Positions 33,428-41,348 of a DNA stretch of 64,000 nt are shown piece by piece. Source of the DNA: Hymenobacter roseosalivarius DSM 11622 (GTDB lineage: Bacteria > Bacteroidota > Bacteroidia > Cytophagales > Hymenobacteraceae). The notes below the pieces were generated by a model that ran no database searches, was not told where the DNA came from, and saw nothing but the letters and a program-made list of their open reading frames with translations. Every line of letters begins with the position of its first letter. Positions within the stretch are counted from its first letter, which is position 1. The stretch covers positions 28,916 to 92,915 of the forward strand of contig NZ_FWWW01000100.1 in assembly GCF_900176135.1 (NCBI RefSeq), read 5' to 3'. The position numbers were made by a program, and so were the translations under genes.

Positions 33428-34447
33428 TTAGGGGGCCGCGGGTTCGTTGAGGACCAGCTCGGCATAAATGGGGAAGTGGTCGGAGCCGATACCGGGCAAA
33501 CGCTTCAGCTCGGCGACCTGGAAGTGCCTGGTCACGAAAATATGATCAAGGGGCCACCGCATAATGAGGGAAGTCGCGCGAAACGAGTTGTAAAGGCCGC
33601 GCCCCAGGCGCACGTTGCGCAGCTTGCCGCCGGCCTCGAACATACGCGTGGTAAAAGACCAGGATACGTCGTTGAAGTCGCCGGCGACAATGGCGGGGCG
33701 CTGGGTCTGCCGCACCATATCGCCTACTTTCAGCAGCGCTACTTCCTTGTAATGCGTCTTATCTTTCAGATACTCGAGAGGCACCGGGGGCGGGGGGTGT
33801 ACGCCGTGGAAGGCAATGAGGCGGCCATCGGGCAGACGCAGGCTCGTGTGAATTGAAGGTACGCCGGGGTGCTCCAGGTATTTCACCCGCGTCCCCTCCA
33901 GCGGCAGGCGAGAGTACAGGACCATGCCGTAGGTATTATCGCGCGGCAGCTCCAGCTGGTACGGGTAGAGCGGCCGCAGCTCCCGCAGCTCCCGTGCCCA
34001 CCGGGCGTCGGTTTCCAAGGCCAGCAGCACATCCGGCCGGGTAGTCTGTACCAGCTGCCGCAGCGGCGCGGTCTGCCGGTTATGCATGAGCACATTGATC
34101 ACGAGCAAACGAAGACGAAAGGCGCGGCTATCGGCCACCGCGGGCCGGGCGTCCGGGACGGTTTTCTTCCCCAGCACGGTGTAGGGCAGAATAAAAGACG
34201 CTTGCAGGGCTAGGCCCACGCCGGTGCCGAGCACTAGCAGCAGGCGGGCCCCACGGTGCCGTTGCCCCCCCACAGCCAGCAGCCCAACCAGCACCACCGC
34301 GTGAATGAGCAGCAGCTGTAAGCGAGGGAAGTTGAGCACCTGAATCCACCACACTAGCTCCGGCCCCACCGATAGCAGGGTCAGCAGCAAAGCCGCCGTA
34401 CCGACGGCGGCCAGCAGGTATCGGAATAAGATGGCTATTCGCTGCAT
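33428..34447 (-). CDS. Endonuclease/exonuclease/phosphatase family protein with N-terminal membrane helices
   Basis: 339 residues from the ATG at 34447. Three N-terminal helices (about 8-28, 37-57 and 65-85) anchor the protein. The EEP catalytic domain shows LLVINVLMHN, PDVLLALETDARW (metal-binding Glu), GVHPPPP, AIVAGDFNDVSWS (D-x-N) and GIGSDHFPIYAEL (catalytic His), so all landmarks are present. Membrane-anchored EEP proteins act on phosphoesters of lipids or nucleic acids outside the cytosol; substrate unknown. It converges with the NucA-family gene and diverges from the MFS gene. Confidence 0.87.
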   Translation of the reverse strand: MQRIAILFRYLLAAVGTAALLLTLLSVGPELVWWIQVLNFPRLQLLLIHAVVLVGLLAVGGQRHRGARLLLVLGTGVGLALQASFILPYTVLGKKTVPDARPAVADSRAFRLRLLVINVLMHNRQTAPLRQLVQTTRPDVLLALETDARWARELRELRPLYPYQLELPRDNTYGMVLYSRLPLEGTRVKYLEHPGVPSIHTSLRLPDGRLIAFHGVHPPPPVPLEYLKDKTHYKEVALLKVGDMVRQTQRPAIVAGDFNDVSWSFTTRMFEAGGKLRNVRLGRGLYNSFRATSLIMRWPLDHIFVTRHFQVAELKRLPGIGSDHFPIYAELVLNEPAAP

Positions 34448-34583
34448 AGGAGGACGCGGGAAATGAAGTAGGGTACAGCAGCGTATACGGCACCCGCTGG
34501 ATTTGCAGGCTAAATGTCGGGCTTGGCAGTCCCGACGGCTCGCCTTCGGTAGCAGTCCAGGCAACTCTTCCTTCACTACGCCG

Positions 34584-34591
34584 TATCTTTG
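34584..34591 (+). promoter_or_regulatory. Bacteroidota -7 promoter element TATCTTTG
   Basis: An exact TAnnTTTG match in the divergent gap ahead of the MFS transporter gene. With transcription starting about seven bases on, the leader to the chosen ATG would be about 150 bases. Confidence 0.55.
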
Positions 34592-34752
34592 CCCCGAACC
34601 AGCCCGCGCGGCTCGTTCGTCCCGTGCCCTCCCTGCCTATTTCGCTTGTTATCCCGCCCATTATGCGTCAGCCGACGCGTTATGGGCTTTTTATTTGTCT
34701 TCTTCCCCGATTTCCTGCCGCAGGGTTTATTGGAGTTGATTTTTCTGTGCTT

Positions 34753-35910
34753 ATGCTTGCCCAAACTTCTCTCCAGGCTACTTCGCCGCGTGTCCATAGA
34801 ATGGCCGTCAGCGCGATTTTCTTTTTGCAGGGCCTGTGCTTTGCCAGCTGGGCCTCGCGCATCCCGACCATTCAGCAGCGTATGGGCTTCTCCGATGCCG
34901 GGCTCGGGCTGGTGCTGCTGGCGCTGCCCGTGGGCCTGATGCTGTCGTTGCCGCTGTCGGGCTGGCTGGTGGCCCGGCAAGGCAGCCGGCGGGTGGCACT
35001 GGTGGGCGCGCTGCTGTACGCTGTCACTTTGCTCACGCTGGGGCTGGCGGCTACGCCGGCTCAGCTGGTGGGCTGCCTGGTGTTCTTTGGCCTCGCGGCC
35101 AACATGCTCAACATCGCCATCAATACCCAGGCCGTGGGTGTGGAAGCCCTTTACAAACGCTCTATCATGGCTTCCTTCCACGGTCTTTGGAGCTTGGCGG
35201 GCTTTGTGGGTGCGGCCGTGGGTACGGCCATGATTGGCTACAACATTGATCCGCTAACTCACTTTGCCCTGATTACCGGCCTCATCGTAGCGGGCGTGCT
35301 GGTGGCCGGCCGTCACGTACTGCCCACCGATGCCAACGGCCAGGTCGCCGATCAGCCCATCTTCGTTTGGCCCGATAAGTCGTTGCTACTCCTGGGTCTC
35401 ATTGCCTTTTGCTCCATGATCTGCGAGGGGGCCATGTTCGACTGGAGCGGGGTATATTTTCGCAAAGTAGTACTGGCCGAAAAAGCCTGGGTGGGCGCGG
35501 GCTATACTGCCTTCATGAGTACGATGGCCGCTGGCCGCTTCGTTGCCGACCGCTTCACGAGCCGCTTCGGCCGCGCCCGCACCTTGCAGCTCAGCGGCCT
35601 GCTTACGGCCTCGGGACTGCTGCTGGCCGTGCTGCTGCCCCAGCTTGGGCCGGCGCTGGGGGGCTTTTTGCTCGTGGGCTTTGGCGTGTCGTCGGTGGTG
35701 CCGCTGGTGTACGGGGCGGCGGGGCGCTCCACGGCTATGTCACCGGGCGTGGCGCTGGCGGCGGTGTCCACGGTGGGCTTTCTGGGCTTTCTGATTGGGC
35801 CGCCCCTCATCGGGCTGGTGGCCGGCGCTACCAGCCTGCGAATCTCCTTCTCAATTATTGCCGTGATGGGGCTGAGTATCACACTTTTGGCTGGCCGGAC
35901 CAATCTGTAA
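34753..35910 (+). CDS. MFS transporter (YbjJ/FucP-like)
   Basis: 385 residues with about 12 transmembrane helices. Typical family points are FLQGLCFASWASRIPTIQQRMGFSDA at the start, the loop GWLVARQGSRRVAL between helices 2 and 3, and AAGRFVADRFTSRFGRAR between helices 8 and 9. The YbjJ-like group is predicted to move sugars or small organic compounds; no substrate can be read. The ATG at 34753 is selected because it precedes the first helix; an in-frame GTG at 34624 would add 43 poorly conserved-looking residues. Confidence 0.85.
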   Translation: MLAQTSLQATSPRVHRMAVSAIFFLQGLCFASWASRIPTIQQRMGFSDAGLGLVLLALPVGLMLSLPLSGWLVARQGSRRVALVGALLYAVTLLTLGLAATPAQLVGCLVFFGLAANMLNIAINTQAVGVEALYKRSIMASFHGLWSLAGFVGAAVGTAMIGYNIDPLTHFALITGLIVAGVLVAGRHVLPTDANGQVADQPIFVWPDKSLLLLGLIAFCSMICEGAMFDWSGVYFRKVVLAEKAWVGAGYTAFMSTMAAGRFVADRFTSRFGRARTLQLSGLLTASGLLLAVLLPQLGPALGGFLLVGFGVSSVVPLVYGAAGRSTAMSPGVALAAVSTVGFLGFLIGPPLIGLVAGATSLRISFSIIAVMGLSITLLAGRTNL

Positions 35911-35930
35911 CGCCAGGCTGGAGCTTGGCG

Positions 35931-37568
35931 CTACTTCTTTTGGCCAAAGAAATTACCTGGATTCCAGGTAGGGCGTTGCGCATCATTGGCCACTAAATAG
36001 CCAATGAGAAAATTCAGCTGGACGTATTTTTTGCCGGCCTCGAAGTCGAATACGCCGTTGATGTCGTCCTGGGGCTTGTGGTAATAGTTGGCCCGCCAGG
36101 CTTGCACCTGCTCGCTGTGGTTATTGCGGCCGTCGGCGGTTTTGTCGCCGTATTTAATGTGCAGGGCCGGAATGCCCTGGGCCACGAAGCTGTATTGATC
36201 GGAGCGGATAAAGCGGTTTTGAGCGGGCTCCGGGTCGGCCTCCACCGTCAGGCCCAGCGCCTGGCTGGCCTCAGCCACCGGTCCGGCCAGCGACGAGTTT
36301 TCGGCCCCCAAAGCCACCACCGACAGCAAGGGCGCGATTATGGTCGGCATGTCGGTGTTGATGTTGGCCACTAATTGCGCTTTGGGAACCGTGGGGTTTT
36401 GGGCGAAATACGCGGAGCCCAACAGGCCCATCTCCTCCCCCGTCACCGCCACTATGAGAACCGAACGTCGGGGCTTCTGCTTGAGGTGTTGGTAGGCACT
36501 GGCAATTCCGAGCAGGCTGGCCACGCCCGTCGCGTTGTCGTGCGCGCCGTTGTAGAGCGAGTCGCCCTGCACGGGCTCACCGATGCCCAAGTGGTCGAGG
36601 TGGGCGCTGTGTACCACGTACTCATTACGCAGTTGAGGGTCGGAACCTGTTATTCTGCCTACTACGTTGTAGCTGATTACGTCCAGATAGCGCGAGGATT
36701 GGGTAGCGCTCAGGCGCGGCAGCAGCGGCCCCGAAGCCGGCCGGCCAGCGCGCAGCGTGGCGAAGGCCCTGGCGGTATCGGTGGCAGCGCCGGCAAACAG
36801 CTGGTGAAAAGTGACCGCATTTACCGCGCCCAACACCTGAATTTGCCCCCCGGCGTAGCTGCGCGACACACTTACCTTGCCATCAGGCCCCAGCACACTC
36901 ACCTGGCCCTTACTGAAGTTGGGCAGCCGGGCGGTGGGCTTTGGAAAAGCCAGCAGTACGCCCACGGCTCCGTGCCGGGCGGCCGTTTGCAGAATGGTTA
37001 ATACATCGGTGTTGTAGAGGCGAACGGCGGCCGCAAACTGCTTTGGCTCCTCCCTGGTCACTACCACGACTTTGCCCTTCGCATCGAGGCCCGCGTAGTC
37101 ATCGTAGCCCAGACTCGGGGCGCTGATGCCGTAGCCCGCGAAGACCAAAGGAGCAGCTGCTATGGTCGTGCGGAGCACTTCAGGATTCGGGTACAAAACA
37201 AAGTCTTCGCCCGCCTTTAGAGTAGTAGCCTGACCGGTGGCGTTTTGCAGCTGCATCGTGGCAGCTGGCTCGGTGAAAGCGCGCCGCAGCCGCACCTGCT
37301 GGGTGTAGCCGCCGTTTTCGCCGGCCGGCTCTACTCCCGCTTTCTTGAGCTGAGCTACGACGTACTCAACGGCCAACTGATAGCCTGGCGTGCCCGGCAG
37401 CCGCCCTTGCAGCTTGTCGTCGGCCAGGTACCGCACATGGGCCTTGTAGTTATCAGCACTTACGCTGCTCAGCGCTTTCTGAACGGGTTTTGAAATGTCT
37501 TTCGATTGAGCCAAGCCGCTTTCACTGAAGAGAAGGCAGGCGCTCAGAAGGGAAACGTAGTATCTCAT
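35931..37568 (-). CDS. Secreted M28-family zinc aminopeptidase
   Basis: 545 residues with a signal peptide (MRYYVSLLSACLLFSESGLAQ) and a protease-associated (PA) insert at about 130-280. The di-zinc ligands are visible in order: HSAHLDHLG, GAHDNATGVAS (bridging Asp), VTGEEMGLLGS (base Glu and ligand Glu), NINTDMP and RNNHSEQV. It should be exported and remove N-terminal residues from peptides, or be a glutaminyl-cyclase-like relative, though the full ligand set favours a peptidase. It converges with the MFS gene with a 20-base gap. Confidence 0.92.
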   Translation of the reverse strand: MRYYVSLLSACLLFSESGLAQSKDISKPVQKALSSVSADNYKAHVRYLADDKLQGRLPGTPGYQLAVEYVVAQLKKAGVEPAGENGGYTQQVRLRRAFTEPAATMQLQNATGQATTLKAGEDFVLYPNPEVLRTTIAAAPLVFAGYGISAPSLGYDDYAGLDAKGKVVVVTREEPKQFAAAVRLYNTDVLTILQTAARHGAVGVLLAFPKPTARLPNFSKGQVSVLGPDGKVSVSRSYAGGQIQVLGAVNAVTFHQLFAGAATDTARAFATLRAGRPASGPLLPRLSATQSSRYLDVISYNVVGRITGSDPQLRNEYVVHSAHLDHLGIGEPVQGDSLYNGAHDNATGVASLLGIASAYQHLKQKPRRSVLIVAVTGEEMGLLGSAYFAQNPTVPKAQLVANINTDMPTIIAPLLSVVALGAENSSLAGPVAEASQALGLTVEADPEPAQNRFIRSDQYSFVAQGIPALHIKYGDKTADGRNNHSEQVQAWRANYYHKPQDDINGVFDFEAGKKYVQLNFLIGYLVANDAQRPTWNPGNFFGQKK

Positions 37569-37604
37569 CAGGTAGGAAGAGGTTCAATTCCGGGAAGTTG
37601 TTTC

Positions 37605-38510
37605 CTAGGTTTCCGTCAGTACGGTTTTGAATCCGGCCAGCTTTCCGTCTTCGGTTTTACCTAATGCAAATGCCTGAATCTGTGGCCCTTCGCCTACCCG
37701 ATACACTTTGGTGTCCTGCAGCTCCTGCTTCATAAACATCTGCAAGGCCTTGTAACGGTTGGCTAAATCTACATTGCCGAGCACGCCGTTGTCGGCCGTA
37801 TGGTTGCGCAAAAACACCGTTAGCTCCTTGGTCTCTACTGGTGCGCCGGCAGGCTGACCAAGCAGCTTCAGCAAGGCGGCATCAGTCAACTCGCCTTCGG
37901 GAGCAGCGTAGCTCACGGCCTCCAGCGGCGCATCCGACTCACTCATGTAAAACAGCCCTTTGGTCATGGCTTGCAGCTGGTCCGTTGCGGCATCAGATGC
38001 TGGGGCAGCCGTGGCGGCGCTGGGGGGCATTTTGGCGCTGCTCGTCTCCCGCGCTGCTTTAGAGTCCGGCGCTGGCTCGGTGGCTTGGCCTTTTGCGCCA
38101 GTTTCCCCTTCGGGGGGCAATTTGGCGCTGATAGCAGCGGCCAGCTCCTTCATCCGTGCTTCCGCTACTTTGATTTTAGGATTGGCAAAATTCATATCCG
38201 ACACCCGGTTCATTGGAATCAGGTGAATGTGCGCGTGCGGCACTTCCAGACCAATCACCGCCACGCCAATGCGCTTGCAGGGCACCGCCTCGCGCACCGC
38301 CTGAGCCACGCGCTGGGCAAACTGATGCAGGGCTGCCAGCTCGGCGGGGGGCAAATCGAAGATATAATCCACCTCCCGCTTCGGTATGACCAGCGTGTGG
38401 CCTTCAACCAGCGGCGTTATATCAAGAAAGGCCAGATGGTCAGCATCTTCGGCTACTTTGTAGGCGGGCAGCTCGCCCGAAACGATACGAGAAAAGATGG
38501 ATTTAGACAT
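37605..38510 (-). CDS. HIT-family protein fused to a NuiA-like nuclease-inhibitor domain
   Basis: 301 residues from the ATG at 38510. The N-terminal HIT domain (about 1-130) begins SIFSRIVSGELPAYKV and carries the triad motif VPHAHIHLIPMN, so nucleotide hydrolase/transferase activity is expected. A Pro/Ala/Ser-rich linker (about 135-185) leads to a C-terminal domain with GLFYMSESDAPLEAV and VYRVGEGPQIQAFALGKTEDGKLAGFKTVL, which I match by memory to NuiA, the Anabaena protein that inhibits the sugar-non-specific nuclease NucA. A NucA-family nuclease is encoded at 31981-33393. The fusion is unusual: most HIT proteins end at about 130 residues. Confidence 0.8.
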   Translation of the reverse strand: MSKSIFSRIVSGELPAYKVAEDADHLAFLDITPLVEGHTLVIPKREVDYIFDLPPAELAALHQFAQRVAQAVREAVPCKRIGVAVIGLEVPHAHIHLIPMNRVSDMNFANPKIKVAEARMKELAAAISAKLPPEGETGAKGQATEPAPDSKAARETSSAKMPPSAATAAPASDAATDQLQAMTKGLFYMSESDAPLEAVSYAAPEGELTDAALLKLLGQPAGAPVETKELTVFLRNHTADNGVLGNVDLANRYKALQMFMKQELQDTKVYRVGEGPQIQAFALGKTEDGKLAGFKTVLTET

Positions 38511-38620
38511 GAGATATGAGAGGTGAGAAGTTAGAAGCGAGACAGTAGAGGTGAGAAGCGAGAGAGTAGAGCAAATATCCAAAGCGCGGAGACTTTGGAG
38601 TGAAGGTGTACGAGCCTGGC

Positions 38621-38670
38621 TGAAAAGCAAAGAGGTGAAACCAGTTATAGTCTCACCTCTTTGCTTTTCA
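38621..38670 (-). terminator. Hairpin behind greA
   Basis: TGAAAAGCAAAGAGGTGA (38621-38638) and its exact complement (38653-38670) form an 18-bp stem, between the greA stop and the HIT gene in the direction of transcription. The T-run is weak (GCTTTTCA). Confidence 0.6.
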
Positions 38671-38694
38671 GCTCTTACTTCTCACTTCTCAACT

Positions 38695-39168
38695 CTACCG
38701 GCTTATATCCAGAATCTTGAATTGCAGCTTGCCGGCGGGCACCGTGATTTCGGCTACGTCGCCTACGGATAAACCTAGCAGGCCTTTGCCAATCGGCGAC
38801 TTCACGGAAATCTTGCCGGCGGCCAGGTTGGCTTCTTCCTCGGCTACCAGCGTGTAGTCGAGCACCATGTTATTTTTCAGATTCTTAAGCTTCACCTTGC
38901 TCATAATCAAGGCCTTGCTCGCATCTATATTCGACTCATCGATCAGGCGGGCATTGCCAATAACTTCTTCGAGCTTGGAGATTTTCAGCTCCAGGTGGCC
39001 CTGGGCATCCTTAGCCGCGTCGTATTCGGCATTCTCGCTTAGGTCGCCTTTGTCGCGGGCGTCGCGCAGCTGTTCGGCCGCCGCGGCCCGGCCGCGGATT
39101 TTGAGGTCTTGCAGCTCGTCCTTGAGCTTTTGCAGGCCCTCGGGGGTGTAATAATTAACAGTGGCCAT
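38695..39168 (-). CDS. greA: Transcription elongation factor GreA
   Basis: 157 residues from the ATG at 39168, the normal GreA length. The N-terminal coiled coil (TPEGLQKLKDELQDLK ... RDKGDLSENAEYDAAKDAQ) has the acidic tip D-x-x-E that enters the RNA polymerase secondary channel and stimulates transcript cleavage. The C-terminal FKBP-like domain ends SPIGKGLLGLSVGDVAEI. It has its own promoter with a -7 TATATTTG and a leader hairpin followed by six Ts (39190-39225), suggesting attenuation. The longer frame upstream runs through that leader and is rejected. Confidence 0.96.
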   Translation of the reverse strand: MATVNYYTPEGLQKLKDELQDLKIRGRAAAAEQLRDARDKGDLSENAEYDAAKDAQGHLELKISKLEEVIGNARLIDESNIDASKALIMSKVKLKNLKNNMVLDYTLVAEEEANLAAGKISVKSPIGKGLLGLSVGDVAEITVPAGKLQFKILDISR

Positions 39169-39189
39169 GACGGTGGGGTGGTAAGCTAA

Positions 39190-39250
39190 AAAACAAGAAG
39201 AACGGTCGGCAAAGCCAACCGTTCTCCCCAACAGGTTTAAGACAAATATA
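39190..39250 (-). promoter_or_regulatory. greA promoter and leader terminator-like hairpin
   Basis: On the minus strand, a perfect -7 element TATATTTG (39243-39250) is followed about 18 bases later by AGAACGGTTGGCTTTGCCGA with its partner CGACCGTTCT (39197-39225), then CTTGTTTTTT. A transcript from this promoter would meet an intrinsic terminator before the greA start at 39168. The hairpin may also end readthrough from the upstream dehydrogenase gene. Confidence 0.6.
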
Positions 39251-39270
39251 CGAATCCCGCCCAATTTCCG

Positions 39271-40227
39271 CTACCCTCGCCGGGGCGCAAGCCGCAGAAA
39301 GGCTCCTATCTTTTGGGCCAGCACCTCATTGATGTGCTGGTACGACTGGTGGGTCCAGCCGCCGATATGAGGCGAAAGAAGTACCTGGGGGGCATTTTTC
39401 AGGAAGTCAAAAGTAGCCTGCTGGGTTGGCGTGAGTGTAGCCAGCTTTTCGTTTTCGAGCACGTCGAGGGCCGCCCCGCGCACCTGCCCACTTTGCAGGC
39501 CGCGCACCAGGGCCGCCTGATCGAGCACCTCGCCCCGCGCCGTATTCAGCACCCAGATGGGGTTGCGAAAAGCCAGCAGCATCGCCTCATTTACAAAGTG
39601 ATGATTGAGTACTGAATACGGAATATGCAGACTCAGTACCTCGGCCCGCTGCTGCAATTCATGCAGGGTCACGAGCGTCGCGTTGTGGTCGGGCAGGCAG
39701 GCAGAATCGTTGTCGTGGGCCAATACAGTGCAGCCGAAACTCATGAGCCGTTGGGCAAAGGCGCGGCCCATGTTTCCGTAGCCTAGTATCCCGACAACTT
39801 TGCCCCCCAGCTCCTCGCCCCGATTGGCCTCGCGCTGCCAGATGGCCTGGCGAACCTCCTGATCAGCCCGCGGAATGTTGCGCAAGAGAGCCAGCAACAG
39901 GCCCAACGCAAATTCACCTACCGCGTCGCGGTTGCCTTCGGGCGCATTCAATAGCGTGACGCCCGCCGCTCTCATTGCTGCCTCATCAATATTATCCACG
40001 CCAGCTCCGGCGCGGGCTACGTAGCGCAGCGCTGGTCCGTGGGCCAGCAAAGCAGCCGTTACGCGCACTTTGCCACGCACTACTAAACCCTCGTACGCAT
40101 GCGCCGCCAACGCCGCGGGCACTTCAGCCGCCATCAGGTCGGGGCGGTAGTGGGTGATAAGGTCGGCTTCCTGAAACAGGCTTTGCCAGGAAGGATGCAG
40201 GTCGTCGACGACGAGACAGAGAGACAT
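39271..40227 (-). CDS. D-isomer-specific 2-hydroxyacid dehydrogenase (SerA-like)
   Basis: 318 residues. NAD-binding motif VVGILGYGNMGRAFA (G-x-G-x-x-G) near 150; the catalytic set is Arg in NTARGEVLDQ, the Glu about 30 residues on (DVLENEKL), and His in SPHIGGWTHQS. It lacks the ACT domain of long SerA, so it is the short form; Bacteroidota commonly use such a short enzyme as phosphoglycerate dehydrogenase, but glyoxylate or hydroxypyruvate reduction is also possible. It lies directly upstream of greA with a terminator-like hairpin between. Confidence 0.88.
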   Translation of the reverse strand: MSLCLVVDDLHPSWQSLFQEADLITHYRPDLMAAEVPAALAAHAYEGLVVRGKVRVTAALLAHGPALRYVARAGAGVDNIDEAAMRAAGVTLLNAPEGNRDAVGEFALGLLLALLRNIPRADQEVRQAIWQREANRGEELGGKVVGILGYGNMGRAFAQRLMSFGCTVLAHDNDSACLPDHNATLVTLHELQQRAEVLSLHIPYSVLNHHFVNEAMLLAFRNPIWVLNTARGEVLDQAALVRGLQSGQVRGAALDVLENEKLATLTPTQQATFDFLKNAPQVLLSPHIGGWTHQSYQHINEVLAQKIGAFLRLAPRRG

Positions 40228-40351
40228 GAATAATTACTATTTACTGCTGTGTTAAGGGGTTCAATTTAGAAGTACACGTATCCATTGACCCCGATTATAG
40301 AGAAAAACCAGGGAGCAGATACACTCGTCGGACAATAAATAATCAATCTGC

Positions 40352-41158
40352 TCAGGACTCTGCGTGAGCCTCCGCTTCATTCTGCTGCTCCACCAGCTTC
40401 GTCAGGCCTACGAACTCAGCCACGCCCAGCTGCTCGGCCCGCTTATCGAAAATAGGATCAGCGGTGACCTCGGGGGGCAAACCGAACGGCTTGAGAGCGT
40501 TGCGCAGGGTTTTGCGGCGAGTTTGAAAAGCCTGCTTTACCACCCGAAAAAACAGTTTTTCGTCGCAATCCAGCCGCTCGGTAGTATTACGGGTGAGGCG
40601 GATGACGGCCGACTGTACCTTAGGCGGCGGCACGAATACGTGGGGCGGCACCGCGAACAGCATTTCCACGGTATAGTACGCCTGCAAGAGCACGCTCAGA
40701 ATGCCGTAGGCTTTAGAGCCCGGCGGTTCGGCGATGCGCTCCGCTACTTCCTTCTGCAGCATGCCTATCACTTCGCGCACCTGCTGGCGGTGAGCCAGCA
40801 CCTGAAAGTAAATCTGGGTGGAGATATTATAGGGGAAATTGCCAATGATACTCAGCGGCTTACCCGGAAACAGCTGGCTCAGATCCTGCCGCAGGAAGTC
40901 CGCGGAGATAATTCGCCCCCCAAGTGCGGGGAAGTTACGCTCCAGGTAAGCCACCGACTCGCGGTCAATTTCCACCACACTCGTCTGGTAAGCCGGATTC
41001 TGCAACAGATTACCCGTGAGTACGCCCATGCCGGGGCCAATTTCGAGCACATGGGCTACCCCGTCGGGCAGACGCAAAGCGTCCACGATGTCGCGGGCAA
41101 TATTAGGGTCGGCCAGAAAGTGCTGGCCGAGGTGTTTTTTGGGCCTGACGGGATTCAT
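40352..41158 (-). CDS. rsmA: 16S rRNA (adenine1518/1519-N6)-dimethyltransferase
   Basis: 268 residues beginning MNPVRPKKHLGQHFLADPN, the family hallmark. SAM motif VLEIGPGMGVLTGNLL near 38, and the adenine-binding motif IIGNFPYNIST (N-x-P-Y) near 112. The C-terminal small domain (FFRVVKQAFQTRRKTLRNAL) contacts the 30S subunit. It dimethylates two adenines in the 3' loop of 16S rRNA, a late assembly checkpoint (KsgA). The divergent neighbour is pepA, and pdxA lies just beyond, an arrangement related to the ksgA-pdxA linkage in many bacteria. Confidence 0.96.
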   Translation of the reverse strand: MNPVRPKKHLGQHFLADPNIARDIVDALRLPDGVAHVLEIGPGMGVLTGNLLQNPAYQTSVVEIDRESVAYLERNFPALGGRIISADFLRQDLSQLFPGKPLSIIGNFPYNISTQIYFQVLAHRQQVREVIGMLQKEVAERIAEPPGSKAYGILSVLLQAYYTVEMLFAVPPHVFVPPPKVQSAVIRLTRNTTERLDCDEKLFFRVVKQAFQTRRKTLRNALKPFGLPPEVTADPIFDKRAEQLGVAEFVGLTKLVEQQNEAEAHAES

Positions 41159-41348
41159 TTTCTATTTTCAGAAGTGAAAGCGAAGATTGGAAAGGTGAGA
41201 TTATTTTTCAGAGAGAAGGCTATTAGAACGTAAAGGCTCACTTCTCCGGTCTCCGCTCTCACTTCTCTCAAAAGACGCCTACCTTGCGTCGCCCAAAGAT
41301 ACGCCCGTCGTTGGGCTTCTGCTTTTCACCTCTGCCCTCCTGCTGTTT

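Noticed and set aside
31987..33465. 492-codon frame on the minus strand opposite the nuclease gene
   Set aside because: Composition is Gly/Ala/Val repeats typical of antisense shadows; the plus strand has the DRGH nuclease motif.
34624..34752. N-terminal extension of the MFS transporter from GTG 34624
   Set aside because: The added residues do not fit the start of the first transporter helix, and the region has leader-like character; kept only as an alternative.
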